Assembly (NCBI GenBank): GCA_002412885.1
Contig: DHVX01000039.1
Coordinates: 1-40,426, forward strand
Reading direction: 5' to 3'
Source: Bacteroidales bacterium UBA5197
GTDB lineage: Bacteria > Bacteroidota > Bacteroidia > Bacteroidales > Lentimicrobiaceae
DNA: 40,426 nucleotides
Positions 7,303 to 15,300 of this stretch are shown here, one piece after another. Made by a program: the position numbers and the translations under genes. Position 1 is the stretch's first letter. Each line of letters opens with the position of its first letter. Under the pieces are notes generated by a model that was not told the DNA's origin, searched no databases, and was given only the letters and a program-made list of their open reading frames with translations.

Positions 7303-8424
7303 ATGGAAAACAAAGAAAAATTTTCGCTGAAAGATTACTTGTTTAATATCCCGAAAGTTGAAAAGATAGCCTGTGAAATTCATTCGGTGTATCCGGATTT
7401 TAACAAACAGGCGTTTATTGAGGATGTGATTTCTGAATTTCCGAAACTGGAGCTTAAAGCGCGCATTGATCATATCCGGGATATGATGTTTAAGTACTTG
7501 CCGGATGACTATGAAACTGCGCTGAAAATCTTGCTGCAATCTCTGCCTGCTGAGCTTGATCCGGAAAAAACTGACGATGATTTCGGGGATTTTATTTACG
7601 CGCCTCACCTTGAATTTGTTGCACGTTATGGCATTGAGAGAAAATATCTTGAGCTTTCGTTATCGGCCATTAAAGAGATGACCAAACGCTTTTCAGCTGA
7701 AAATGCCATCCGTTTCTTTATCAATGCCCATCCTGAAGAAACTATGGCAACATTGGAGCGTTGGAGCAATGACGACAATTACCATGTAAGAAGGCTTTGC
7801 AGCGAAGGTACGCGCCCAAAATTGCCCTGGAGCCCAAAGATCAACATCCCGGCAGAACAGGCTGTTCCTATTCTTGATAATCTATTTTACGACAAAGCGC
7901 GCTATGTTACCCGATCGGTGGCCAATCATCTGAACGATATCTCCAAAAAAGACAAAAAGCTGGTTCTTGAAATTCTAAAAAGGTGGAAAGCATCTGAAAA
8001 GCAGAATGACCGTGAGATGGATTACATCATCAATCATGCGCTGCGTACGCTGATAAAAGGAGGCGATCCCGATACCATGAAGTTTCTGGGATTGAAGGAG
8101 ATGGTTTGCGAATTGTCAGATTTCAGAATAGACAAAAAAGTTGAAATGAACAGCCGGCTTAATTTTTCATTTCAATTAAAAACCAGCAGTCCCGGGGAAA
8201 TTATTCTGGATTATGTAATCTGGTTTATCAACAGAAACGGAAGCGGTAAAAAGGTATTTAAGCTGAAACGGACAATTGTGGAAAAGGGTGAAGCCCTTCA
8301 AGTAAAAAAGTCGCATCTGCTTATCGAAAACATGACCACCCGAAAGTTGTTCAGGGGTGCTCACCGCTTTGAGCTTCAGCTAAACGGAAAAGTGATAAAG
8401 CAGGAAGTATTTGATCTGGTTTGA
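7303..8424 (+). CDS. AlkC-type DNA alkylation repair protein (HEAT-like repeats plus Ig-like domain)
   Basis: A 373-residue DNA glycosylase-like protein that by family knowledge removes N3- and N7-alkylated bases. Residues about 1-260 are all-helical HEAT-like repeats, with the family signature 'DDNYHVRRLCSEGTRPKLPW' and 'YDKARYVTRSVANHLNDISK', in which the Arg/Asp residues of the ALK-HEAT groove lie. Residues about 265-373 are beta-rich ('SRLNFSFQLKTSSPGEIILD' to the end) and match the Ig-like C-terminal domain that distinguishes AlkC from AlkD. The start follows a possible TACCTTCG promoter element. It is a single gene on the plus strand. Positions 8284-8298 inside it repeat the RAYT-type hairpin AAGGG-TGAAG-CCCTT. 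Confidence 0.88.
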   Translation: MENKEKFSLKDYLFNIPKVEKIACEIHSVYPDFNKQAFIEDVISEFPKLELKARIDHIRDMMFKYLPDDYETALKILLQSLPAELDPEKTDDDFGDFIYAPHLEFVARYGIERKYLELSLSAIKEMTKRFSAENAIRFFINAHPEETMATLERWSNDDNYHVRRLCSEGTRPKLPWSPKINIPAEQAVPILDNLFYDKARYVTRSVANHLNDISKKDKKLVLEILKRWKASEKQNDREMDYIINHALRTLIKGGDPDTMKFLGLKEMVCELSDFRIDKKVEMNSRLNFSFQLKTSSPGEIILDYVIWFINRNGSGKKVFKLKRTIVEKGEALQVKKSHLLIENMTTRKLFRGAHRFELQLNGKVIKQEVFDLV

Positions 8425-8530
8425 AGGCAGAGGTAAGAATAAGGAATGTATCCCTTCCTAAAGCCACTTCATAAGGAGGATTATCAAAATAACATCCTCA
8501 ATGTAAGGCACTTTTTATATCCCCCTCTTT

Positions 8531-8572
8531 TCCCCCTTTTGGAAAAGGGGGACGATTACTTTCGTTTTTTTT
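8531..8572 (+). terminator. Probable terminator after alkC
   Basis: TCCCCCTTTT (8531-8540) and AAAAGGGGGA (8543-8552) form a perfect 10-bp inverted repeat; an 8-T run follows at 8565-8572. Similar C/G-rich hairpins are scattered through many Bacteroidota genomes, so a dispersed repeat is the alternative. Confidence 0.55.
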
Positions 8573-8651
8573 AATACTAAGTTTGCAGAAAGAACAGTTA
8601 GATGGGGTACTCAAGTGAGGAAGTTATTTCGACAGTTTCACTAAATGACAT

Positions 8652-9284
8652 TTACCTGATAATATACCCGATTTTCATATCCATATTGAACCACGGGAAA
8701 AATCGGCTGCCGCTGTTGTAATCACTTTTGCCCGCAAAATCAATCTTATCAGAAGCTGCATAAATATAGCCCATTCCGGCGCCTCCCATCAGTTCGAGTG
8801 TCAGCCTGCCTCTTTTATGCTGATCCCAATAAAACAAAACGCCGAAATTTCCGGTAAGCCCGGCTCTGTATCTGAAGATATTGTTTTCAAACGCTCCGGC
8901 TTCTGACGATTCAGTCTGTGTTGAACCGGTTAAAATGTTTCTGAGTTCCAGACTTGTAAAAAAGCCACTTTCCGGAACTTCCTTTTTCATCAGATATTTC
9001 CTTAATTCGGTGACGAGTTTCAAACCATTTATGTCGTTTACACCATTAGCAATGATAGAATTCCTGTTAACATAAAAGATATAACCCACTTCCTGTGAAA
9101 GACTTAACCGGGGTTTCAGCATCTTTTCAACGCCAATTCCAAATCCGGCACTTTCGGCAAATATATCACCGTTTAAATGTGAAAGAGGTAATTTAAAGGT
9201 GAGGTTTCGTTGAGGGAGCGTGTCTTGCTGAGCGAAAGCATGAAGAGTGAAGATGATAAATGGCAGAATCAATAGTTTTTTCAT
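8652..9284 (-). CDS. Outer-membrane beta-barrel protein, unknown role
   Basis: A 210-residue protein with a signal peptide ('MKKLLILPFIIFTLHAFAQQ') and a body of alternating hydrophobic strands with aromatic belts ('LSLSQEVGYIFYVNRNS', 'RLTLELMGGAGMGYIYAA', 'FNMDMKIGYIIR'). The C-terminal strand ends in an aromatic/arginine pattern usual for small outer-membrane barrels of the DUF3575/OMP_b-brl kind. Eight to ten strands are possible. No enzymatic motif is seen. It stands alone beside a repeat-rich gap. Family placement is by pattern only. Confidence 0.7.
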   Translation of the reverse strand: MKKLLILPFIIFTLHAFAQQDTLPQRNLTFKLPLSHLNGDIFAESAGFGIGVEKMLKPRLSLSQEVGYIFYVNRNSIIANGVNDINGLKLVTELRKYLMKKEVPESGFFTSLELRNILTGSTQTESSEAGAFENNIFRYRAGLTGNFGVLFYWDQHKRGRLTLELMGGAGMGYIYAASDKIDFAGKSDYNSGSRFFPWFNMDMKIGYIIR

Positions 9285-9445
9285 AGTAAATCCTATTATT
9301 TAAGCTGGTTTAAACTAATCTTTTCAATCGAATCATAATATTTACTGAACAACATACAAATGTCGTGAATTTTTGCTTGCACTCAACTCTTTTTGAGTTG
9401 GAAAGCCATAGATTCACCTCCGGTTCACCTCAACCGCCTTCGGCA

Positions 9446-9465
9446 CCTTCTCCTCAAGGAGAAGG
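9446..9465. repeat. Palindrome in intergenic region
   Basis: CCTTCTCCT-CA-AGGAGAAGG is a perfect 9-bp inverted repeat with two central bases. It precedes the 62-bp tandem array. It resembles dispersed palindromes of Bacteroidota genomes; no partner copy is seen in this window. Confidence 0.5.
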
Positions 9466-9536
9466 ACGCTCCGATTCTAGTTTTGTTCAATCACTTAAAA
9501 TTCTTTTACTTTCCCCTTATCTCCAAGTCTCTTGGT

Positions 9537-9739
9537 CTCCTTGTCTTCTTCGGTCTAGATTACGCTCGACCTCTGATCCGTCCCACGGCCCTTTTGTTCT
9601 CCTTGTCTTCTTCGGTCACGACTACGCTCGACCTCTGATCCGTCCCACGGCCCTTTTGGCGTCCCTCGTCCCTTTTGTTCTCCTTGTCTTCTTCGGTCTC
9701 GACTACGCTCGACCTCTGATCCGTCCCTCGCCCCTTTTC
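9537..9739. repeat. 62-bp tandem repeat, three copies, with GTCGAGCGTAGTCGA motif
   Basis: Three units begin at 9537, 9599 and 9680, each carrying CTCCTTGTCTTCTTCGGTC followed by ACTACGCTCGACCTCTG and ATCCGTCCC. The second unit has a 19-bp insertion (GGCGTCCCTCGTCCCTTTT). Plus-strand ORFs across it share no protein features and it lies between two real genes, so it is treated as non-coding. It ends just before the possible cysQ promoter. The rest of the 9285-9768 gap shows nothing else. Confidence 0.8.
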
Positions 9740-9742
9740 TTG

Positions 9743-9750
9743 TATCTTTA
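9743..9750 (+). promoter_or_regulatory. Possible cysQ -7 element
   Basis: TATCTTTA matches TAnnTTTG at all but the last base, 18 bp before the cysQ ATG. No clear TTTG -33 element is seen; the upstream position is occupied by the tandem repeat. Confidence 0.4.
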
Positions 9751-9768
9751 CAGCCTAATTATAAAGAA

Positions 9769-10584
9769 ATGCAGGAAGTCAAATCCTTACTCATCACCGC
9801 CATTCACGCCGCCCTTGAAGCCGGAAGTGAAATTATGAAAATATACCACAGCGATTATGAAACCCGTTTCAAGGATGATCAAAGTCCGCTTACATCAGCC
9901 GATCTTGCTGCACATGAGATAATTTCCGGCAGACTTAATCAAACAGGATTGCCCGTGCTTAGCGAAGAAGGTAGGAATATCCCTTACGAAACACGGAAAA
10001 ACTGGGAACTGTGGTGGCTGGTTGATCCGCTTGATGGCACCAAGGAGTTTATAAAACGCAACGGTGAATTTACCGTGAACATTGCACTTATGGCCGGAAA
10101 CAGCCCTGTTGCCGGAGTTATTTACCTGCCTGTAAAATCGTTGCTGTACTTTGCTGCTCCTGAAATTGGCAGTTTCCGTCTTATGCAGGAGGGCGCCCTC
10201 CCCCACTCTGTTACCCTGGCTCAGTTAATTTCCGAATCTGAAAAACTGCCGCTCCCTGGTTCAGAGAGCGGAATTAAAATTCTTGCCAGCCGTTCTCATG
10301 GCAATGCAGAAACCGATGATTTTATTGATCAACTCAGGAAAGAGCACCCCAACCTCGACCTTCTGAATGCAGGAAGCTCTTATAAATTCTGCCTTCTGGC
10401 TGAAGGTTCAGCTACACATTATCCCCGCTTTGGCCCAACCATGGAGTGGGATATTGCGGCTGGAGTCGCCATATTGCAACATGCCGGCGGACAAATATTT
10501 ACCTGGCCAGAAAGAGATACTCCAATTTTTAACAAACCTGAATTGTTGAATCCATGGTTTGTGGCTTTGGGGAAAAATTGTTGA
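9769..10584 (+). CDS. cysQ: 3'(2'),5'-bisphosphate nucleotidase CysQ
   Basis: A 271-residue member of the inositol monophosphatase superfamily that hydrolyses 3'-phosphoadenosine 5'-phosphate to AMP, relieving a toxic by-product of sulfate assimilation. The metal-binding signature is clear: Glu66-Glu67 in 'LSEEGR', then 'WWLVDPLDGTKEFIKRNGEF' with Asp86, Asp89, Gly90 and Thr91, and the second motif 'MEWDIAAGVAILQHAGG'. The 'GTKEF' and 'NGEFTVNIAL' words are typical of CysQ rather than SuhB. Cytoplasmic, no signal. No other sulfate-assimilation gene is in the window. It converges with the VOC gene downstream. Confidence 0.95.
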   Translation: MQEVKSLLITAIHAALEAGSEIMKIYHSDYETRFKDDQSPLTSADLAAHEIISGRLNQTGLPVLSEEGRNIPYETRKNWELWWLVDPLDGTKEFIKRNGEFTVNIALMAGNSPVAGVIYLPVKSLLYFAAPEIGSFRLMQEGALPHSVTLAQLISESEKLPLPGSESGIKILASRSHGNAETDDFIDQLRKEHPNLDLLNAGSSYKFCLLAEGSATHYPRFGPTMEWDIAAGVAILQHAGGQIFTWPERDTPIFNKPELLNPWFVALGKNC

Positions 10585-10695
10585 GATATAATTTAAAACC
10601 GAGGTCAATAACTCAATCTTGAATTTTCCGTTCAACATATTGACTCAGATAAAAAGAAGCTAAAATTGGCAGAAGCATAAATTTTGCTGATTAAA

Positions 10696-11121
10696 CTATT
10701 TGGTAGTTTTGCCCCCCATCTCAGTGAAAACCTTATCGATTGGTTCCCACAGTTCAATTTTATTGCCTTCATTATCCATTATGTGAACAAATTTTCCGTA
10801 ATCAAACGTCTCAATTTCGTCAACAACAGTTACACCGTTTTCTTTTAGATTTTTGACCAGTGCTTGTATATTCTGAACACGATAATTGATCATAAACTCC
10901 TTTTTGGAAGGGAGAAAATATTCACTGCCCTTCTGAAAAGGACTCCATTGAAGATAATTAATTTCTTCAGGCCGGTTGGCATTTCTAAATTCAAAAGTTG
11001 ACCCCCATTCATTTACTTCAAGTCCCAGGTTTTTACTGTACCATTCTTTTGTTTCATTTGGGTTGTCGGAGAAAAAGAAAATTCCGCCTATTCCTGTTAC
11101 TTTTGGCTGGTTGTCATTCAT
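10696..11121 (-). CDS. VOC (glyoxalase/bleomycin-resistance) family protein
   Basis: A 141-residue single VOC-fold protein made of two beta-alpha-beta-beta-beta modules ('VTGIGGIFFFSDNPNETKEW' and 'MINYRVQNIQALVKNLKENG'). The conserved 'DNEGNKIELWEP' near residues 116-127 carries the usual C-terminal glutamate ligand, but the first-strand histidine of true glyoxalases is replaced ('GIGGIFFF'), so it may not be a lyase. Its start overlaps the end of the FloA-like gene by 8 bp, implying co-translation. Specific reaction unknown. Confidence 0.85.
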   Translation of the reverse strand: MNDNQPKVTGIGGIFFFSDNPNETKEWYSKNLGLEVNEWGSTFEFRNANRPEEINYLQWSPFQKGSEYFLPSKKEFMINYRVQNIQALVKNLKENGVTVVDEIETFDYGKFVHIMDNEGNKIELWEPIDKVFTEMGGKTTK

Positions 11122-11515
11122 GGCTTGGATTTAGTTTTGATTCATTCTTTATTAGTTCCGATATTTTTATTCCTTTAAAGTCTAATGCAGCAGCCTTTTC
11201 AAAGGGAAGGTTTATACCCGCTATTTTTGCAGAAATCATTCCCATGACGACATTCAAAATATTGCCACCTGCCCTTGCGTGAGCTTCCAATTGATCACGA
11301 TCAAGAACTACACCTGCTTTTGCTGACAAAATTAGTCCATTTACAATTTCAGTAACAGGAGATTTCCGAAGCCTCATGAAAAACAATTCCAATAAAGTAA
11401 TCCTCACACCTGAGAGTGTTGCGGCAAACCATGTGCCGACAGGAACAAAATAAAGGAAAATGAAAATTGCGATAAGGGCTAATAAACCAATAATAAGCGA
11501 AGAATATTGTTCCAT
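11114..11515 (-). CDS. FloA-like protein consisting only of the N-terminal third
   Basis: A 133-residue membrane protein. Residues 6-40 form the hydrophobic hairpin 'LIIGLLALIAIFIFLYFVPV' plus 'GTWFAATLSGVRITLLELFF', followed by 'MRLRKSPVTEIVNGLILSAK', 'QLEAHARAGGNILNVVMGMI' and 'LPFEKAAALDFKGIKI'. This matches flotillin-like FloA (UPF0365/YqfA) from its start to about the point where that family reads DLAGRDVLEAVQ. Full FloA is about 330 residues; here the protein stops after a divergent tail 'NESKLNPSHE', so the SPFH core and the oligomerising C-terminus are missing. The stop overlaps the VOC gene start, so no remnant of the lost part lies downstream. It could be a genuine short paralogue or a decayed gene; the conserved frame favours a working short protein. 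Confidence 0.8.
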   Translation of the reverse strand: MEQYSSLIIGLLALIAIFIFLYFVPVGTWFAATLSGVRITLLELFFMRLRKSPVTEIVNGLILSAKAGVVLDRDQLEAHARAGGNILNVVMGMISAKIAGINLPFEKAAALDFKGIKISELIKNESKLNPSHE

Positions 11516-11582
11516 CTTGATTTTGTAATTTGTGTGTGATTTATTTAAAACTACACGACCACCTATAATTGCCAGCAGTGCT

Positions 11583-12149
11583 TTAAATTGAATTCATGAA
11601 ATAAAAATTCATGATCAACATAATCGGAAGTCCGGTTATTAACAAAAGTCCTGCAGGAATCCACCGAGAAGGTTCCAGTTCCTTTGAATAATCGGGTTTA
11701 AAAGCAATCACTCGTTCTCTGATGTATGTGGTCATCTCCAGTTCTTTCAGAAAATTGAAATTGAACATCTGAGAACTTATACCTGGCATTATCAATATTT
11801 TCTTTGATTCTCCGGATTCCTTATCAAAATACTTTAATGAAATCATAACCGGATTAATCATAGCCAATTGAGATACCCATTCAATATCTTTATAATCAAC
11901 TATTTTCTGTTCACGGAACGACTTAATTACAAGATGATCTTGTTTGGCTTCAACGCTTTTCAGTCTGACCATCATGATCGACATCCAAGCCATTGCCCAC
12001 ACAAATAGCAAAGCAACACCACGTGACCAATCATATGAGAACGCATCATTTGCATTCCATGAGGTGATGATTCCAATTAAAATTACTCCACCCCAGACCG
12101 GAGTAAATAGGTATTTATATACAAAGGTCATTGAAGAGCTCTTAACCAT
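11583..12149 (-). CDS. Membrane protein with PH-like domain, unknown
   Basis: A 188-residue protein with two N-terminal transmembrane helices (about residues 13-32 and 42-62) and a C-terminal helix pair (about 162-186). Between them is a beta-rich segment ('KQDHLVIKSFREQKIVDYKD' onward, about 68-140) with the layout of a bacterial PH-like (bPH) domain. No catalytic motif. It sits 67 bp before the FloA-like gene on the same strand, and the three genes probably form one transcript. The start could also be Met7. Function unknown. Confidence 0.65.
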   Translation of the reverse strand: MVKSSSMTFVYKYLFTPVWGGVILIGIITSWNANDAFSYDWSRGVALLFVWAMAWMSIMMVRLKSVEAKQDHLVIKSFREQKIVDYKDIEWVSQLAMINPVMISLKYFDKESGESKKILIMPGISSQMFNFNFLKELEMTTYIRERVIAFKPDYSKELEPSRWIPAGLLLITGLPIMLIMNFYFMNSI

Positions 12150-12386
12150 ATTTCATTTTTTAGGTTGATGGTTTTATTGAAGGGTACATATCTGGTTTAG
12201 GCAGTAAATGTATTAACTTTTCGCTACTGCACAACTTAATGAACCGGCGAAAACAATGCCTGAGCGTATTTGCTGCGGCAAAGTGAAAAACGGGCATACC
12301 GTAAGCCAGCAACTTGAGTAGCCTACTGATGATTAACCTCTATTTGCCTTATTAACTGATGATCAGCTATTTTTTCCTCTTCTATC

Positions 12387-15300
12387 CTACTTCCCAAAGT
12401 ACTTCTGAATCAATGCAATCAAGTCATTTTGACCAATGGGCTTCGCAATATAATCGTTGCATCCCGCTTCAATTGCTTTTTCCCGGTCGCCTGATTGCCC
12501 ATAAGCAGTTTGCGCGATTATGACAACCTCTTTGTTAAATTCCCTGATTTTTCGGGTGGCTTCATAGCCGTTCATTTCCGGCATTTGAATATCCATCAAA
12601 ACCAAATCTGTATCAGGATTCTTTTTGCAAACTTCAAAGGCTTCAATGCCTGTTCTTGCTTTTAAGATTTCTTTGCCAAACATTTTCACTGAGTTGTCAA
12701 GCAAAAGTTCCGATACTTCGTCGTCTTCTGCTATCAGTATTTTCAGTTTTCTTATCTGATCGGTTTTATTTGAAGTCGTATATTGCTGAACAACAATTTC
12801 TTTCGCAGGATGAGCACTGTATGGTAAAGTGAAATAAAATGTTGAGCCACTTCCTTCCACGCTTTCCACCCAAATTTTACCGCCAAGCATTTCCACGTAT
12901 GCCCTGGTAATCGACAATCCTAAACCAGCACCCTGTCGTGCCATTTTATCAGTAATATCTGCCTGAATAAAACGCTCAAATATGGCTTCCTGCCTGTCTT
13001 TTGGAATCCCTATGCCTGTGTCTTTTACATAAAATTCCAGGTAATCATCCTTCCTGAAGTAACCAAATTCAATGGAGCCCCTGTTTGTGAATTTAATGGC
13101 ATTTTTAACCAGGTTGGTCAGTATAGCATAAACTTTTTCGCGGTCGGTTGTGATGGTGGCTTCCAAAGCCGGCAAAGGGGTGTTAAATTTGAGCTTCATT
13201 CCTTTGGCTTCCACCTCAGGTTTAAAAAAGGTATAGATGTATTCAATTTGTTCGTTGATATTGGATTCCTTCAAATCCAGTTTCATCAATCCGGCTTCAA
13301 TTTTCGAGATGTCAACAATGTCGTTGATAATATTGAGCATTCGGGTACCACTTTTTTCGATAATCCTGATGTAATCCTGCTGCTCCTCACCGGTAAGGTC
13401 TGGTTTTTTCAGTAATTCGGCAAAACCGAGAATGCCATTCATTGGTGTGCGGATTTCATGGCTCATATTGGCCAGAAAAGCTGATTTGAGGCGGTCGGAT
13501 TCTTCAGCGTGTAGTTTGGCTGTCTCAAGGTTCTCCTCTGAAATTTTCAATTCGTCAATATCGGTGCATGTGCCAAACCATTTAAGGACAGAGCCGTCTG
13601 CATCCAGCACCGGCACACCGCGAACCAGCCACCATTTGTACTCGCCATCAAAACGACGAAGGCGACATTCGAGCGAATAGGTTGCCAAATTGGTTGTTGC
13701 GTTTTGCCATGCATCCCAGGCACGCTCCTGATCATCGGGATGGAAAGGCTTGTTCCAACCGTGGCCATAACTTTCTTCAAGGCTTAGCCCTGTATAATCT
13801 ACCCATTGCTGATTGAAGAAAATATTCCATCCATCAGAGCGGGTAATCCATACAATCTGTGGCATTGACTCTGCCAGTAAACGAAACTCGGATTCGCTTT
13901 TTGATAAAGCTTCTTCTGCCTGCTTGCTCTCAGTAATATCTCTAAATTCGACAGTTCTGGCACTTTTACCTTTATATGGAACATTTCTTGCCTCTATGAG
14001 CAAAGGAAACAATTCACCATTTTTGCGCATGCCAATGGCTTCATAAGGTTTTTCGTAACTTGCCAGAATGTTATTTAATACCAGATCCCTTGAATCTGGG
14101 GCTATAAGCATTAAACCGTCCATTCCAACAAGTTCATCATATGAATAGCCTGTCATTTCGGATAGTCCCAGATTACATTCTAAAATCTTTCCTTTGTCGT
14201 GGATGGCAATACCACCAAAAGAAGCATTATGCAATGCTTTAAAACGCTCTTCGCTCTCCTTTAAAGCCATTTCAACAGCATATCTCTCTGTTACATCTGA
14301 GAAAACCAAAACCACACCGCTAATTTTGCCATCTTTGTTTCTAATGGGTGCAGCACTGTCGGCAATCTGATATTCAATCCCTTCCCTGGAAATCAAAACA
14401 GTATGATTGGCAAGGCCTACTATTGCTCCGCTTTCCAGTACTTTTTTTACTGGGTTGGCCACGGTTTGCCGGGTTTCGGCATTTATGATTGTAAAAACTT
14501 CGGGTAAGGGTTTGCCCAATGCATCTTTCAGATCCCAGCCGCACAGCTTTTCTGCTACGGGATTTATGTTTACAATCAATCCATCAATATCGGTTGAAAT
14601 TACGCCATCTCCTATGGAATGGAGTGTGATGGCCAGACTTTCTTCACTTTTACGCACCGCGTCCTCTGCCAACTTTCGAGCAGTGATTTCGCGCAACACG
14701 CCATCTTCGCCAGTATACCGACCCTCACTGTCATAGTGGGCTTTGGAATTGAGCTCAAACCAATACACTACGCCGTTTTTCGCTGCAATACGAAATTTGA
14801 GTCCTTGTGTGAGTTTTCGTTGCTCCTGCTGCGCCTGTATAAAAGAATTTATAACAATTTCGTGGTCTTCAGGATGGACAAAATTCAGAAATGGTGAGCC
14901 TATGGAGTCTTGCAATGAATAACCAAATCGTTCGAGGGCTGGACTATTAATTGTTGAAATTTCTCCTGCTTTATTAAGAGAATAAATTATGTCAGGCACA
15001 TTGTCTGCAAGCAATCTATAACGCTCTTCGTTTTTGCGCAGTTCCTCCTCCGCCTGCTTGCGCCCGGTAATGTCGAAGCAATGTCCGATGTATCCGACAA
15101 ATACTCCCCTACTGTTGAAATTTGGTGTACCTATGTCCAATAACCACCTGTATTCACCGCTTGAATGACGCAAGCGGTATTCCATTTCGAAAGGTTCATT
15201 TTTGTCAAATGCTGTTACATAGGTTTCAAGGCATCTGTCGAAGTCATCCGGATGAACCCCTTCAGTCCAGCCATTTCCCATTTCCTGTTGCAGGGTTCTT

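Noticed and set aside
9365..9838. Plus-strand 157-residue frame rich in Ser, Pro and Leu
   Set aside because: It consists of the palindrome and 62-bp tandem repeat and runs out of frame into cysQ; composition follows the repeat, not a protein.
12356..12366. Kinase terminator from CTGATGATCAG followed by T residues on the plus strand
   Set aside because: The T run lies on the wrong side for the minus-strand kinase transcript and no plus-strand gene precedes it.
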